From contig CAIMWY010000232.1 of assembly GCA_903845315.1 (NCBI GenBank), positions 1 to 6,690 of the forward strand: 6,690 nucleotides of DNA, written 5' to 3'. Below the pieces are notes generated by a model. The model was not told where the DNA came from and did no database searches. It worked only from the letters and a program-made list of their open reading frames with translations. The DNA comes from an uncultured Burkholderiales bacterium (GTDB lineage Bacteria > Pseudomonadota > Gammaproteobacteria > Burkholderiales > Burkholderiaceae). Both the position numbers and the translations under genes were made by a program. Positions within the stretch are counted from its first letter, which is position 1, and every line of letters begins with the position of its first letter. Below, piece after piece: positions 5,878 to 6,690 of this stretch.

Positions 5878-6690
5878 ACACCGAACAAACACCCACAGCT
5901 TCACCAACAGCTCGACCTCCTATTGAGCAAACGCAAGAGACAAAGACTGCTTATGACGCGCGCTGGCAACGCATCATGGACTGCGTCGAATTACGCCAAC
6001 CCGATCGCATGCCGGTGGCACTGTTTGCGACTTTTTGGCTCGCCAAGTATGGAGAGATAAGTTGCAAAGAGTTGATGTATGACTACGAAAAAACCAAACG
6101 CATTGCCGAGCTTGCGGTCCTCGAGTTCGAACCCGATGCATGCAGCCCATTGGTGGCGGGGATTGCATCCGGACGGTCCCTTGAGGCGATTGGATTCAAA
6201 CAACTGCAATGGCCGGGTCACGGCGTCGGTGACAACCAGCCCTTCCAATACCTAGACCGAGAATACATGTACGCCGACGAATACGACGATTTCATTTTTG
6301 ACCCCACAGGTTTTTACCTACAAAAATACTTGCCACGGGTGGCCTCGGCCTTTGAAGGCATTGAGCAATTGCCGATATTTCCTGGTTTGCACTACTTTCG
6401 CTTGATCAATGGCATTCGTCCCTTTGGAAAACCTGGGGTGCGTGACGCCTTTGAAAAACTAGCCCGTGCCGCCGATGAAGTGGATGAGTTGTTCACACAC
6501 CACGCTGAGTTTGTGCAACGTATCAACGCTCATGGATACCCGTTGATCAACCAAGTCACTGCCGTGTCACCTTACGACTTCATCGCCGACTACTTTCGCG
6601 GCGCAACGGGAATGATGAAAGATCTTTACAGACACAAAGACAAGTTGCTTCAACTGCTGGACAAGGCATCGACCTTCCTGCTGCGCCAGA
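5874..6690 (+). CDS. Uroporphyrinogen decarboxylase-family corrinoid methyltransferase (3' end outside window)
   Basis: The frame starts at ATG 5874, sharing ATGA with the corrinoid gene stop, and stays open for 272 codons to the window edge. Residues 1-25 are a Thr/Pro/Gln-rich tail. From residue 27 the protein follows the URO-D fold: RWQRIMDCVELRQPDRMPV at the start of the barrel (residues 30-48), ACSPLVAG (89-96), HYFRLING (173-180), and SPYDFIADYFRGATGMM (232-248), which resembles the PFD...RG segment of family members. In MtaA, MtbA and CmuA this family moves methyl groups to or from corrinoid cobalt using a zinc site in the C-terminal half, which is not visible here. Coupling to a corrinoid gene makes true heme-pathway uroporphyrinogen decarboxylase unlikely. 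It could be the substrate-specific methyltransferase, as proposed for aryl methyl ether systems, or the one that unloads the carrier. The substrate is unknown. Confidence 0.88.
   Translation, partial: MNTEQTPTASPTARPPIEQTQETKTAYDARWQRIMDCVELRQPDRMPVALFATFWLAKYGEISCKELMYDYEKTKRIAELAVLEFEPDACSPLVAGIASGRSLEAIGFKQLQWPGHGVGDNQPFQYLDREYMYADEYDDFIFDPTGFYLQKYLPRVASAFEGIEQLPIFPGLHYFRLINGIRPFGKPGVRDAFEKLARAADEVDELFTHHAEFVQRINAHGYPLINQVTAVSPYDFIADYFRGATGMMKDLYRHKDKLLQLLDKASTFLLRQ

Noticed and set aside
5874..6690. Genuine heme-pathway uroporphyrinogen decarboxylase (hemE)
   Set aside because: The N-terminal tail, divergent motifs and coupling to a corrinoid carrier gene fit the methyltransferase branch of the family better.

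Overview
This window looks like chromosomal DNA from a Gram-negative proteobacterium. A betaproteobacterium of the Burkholderiales type is my best guess, from the moderate GC content and general protein style; this is an impression and was not tested by a search. There are six genes: one truncated at the left edge, one truncated at the right edge and four complete. I see no RNA genes, insertion sequences or CRISPR array. An O2-dependent oxygenase points to an aerobic or facultative organism.

Left part (1-2261). The C-terminal end of a COG4798-type SAM-dependent methyltransferase runs rightward into the edge of two leftward genes. In transcription order these are a secreted alpha-type carbonic anhydrase (1545-2261) and a secreted six-repeat beta-propeller protein (285-1451). 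The carbonic anhydrase keeps its three zinc-binding histidines. It has lost three second-shell residues that are normally conserved (Glu106, His107 and Glu117 in human CA II numbering) and the usual N-terminal Trp/Tyr segment.

Middle (2262-3770). A 214-base divergent promoter region with several short dyads separates the carbonic anhydrase from a complete Fe(II)/2-oxoglutarate-type oxygenase of the isopenicillin N synthase family (2476-3510). A 260-base AT-rich gap follows. It holds a good sigma70-like promoter (TTGACT-N17-TTTAAT) and two copies of AATGTATACA. One copy sits where the transcription start is predicted and the other touches the oxygenase stop codon. This looks like repressor control of the downstream operon.

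Right part (3771-6690). Three tightly packed rightward genes form a corrinoid-dependent one-carbon transfer module. The first is a fused MetV-like/MetF-like methylenetetrahydrofolate reductase. The second is a small MtaC-like corrinoid protein starting at a GTG. The third is a uroporphyrinogen-decarboxylase-family methyltransferase that starts in an ATGA overlap and runs off the window. The likely scheme is that the UroD-family protein moves a methyl group to or from the cobalt of the corrinoid protein, the methyl group passes to tetrahydrofolate, and the reductase interconverts methyl- and methylene-tetrahydrofolate. In an aerobe this probably runs in the oxidative direction, to use a methylated compound as a C1 source. 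The methyl donor cannot be read from this window. This module is the most interesting content here.
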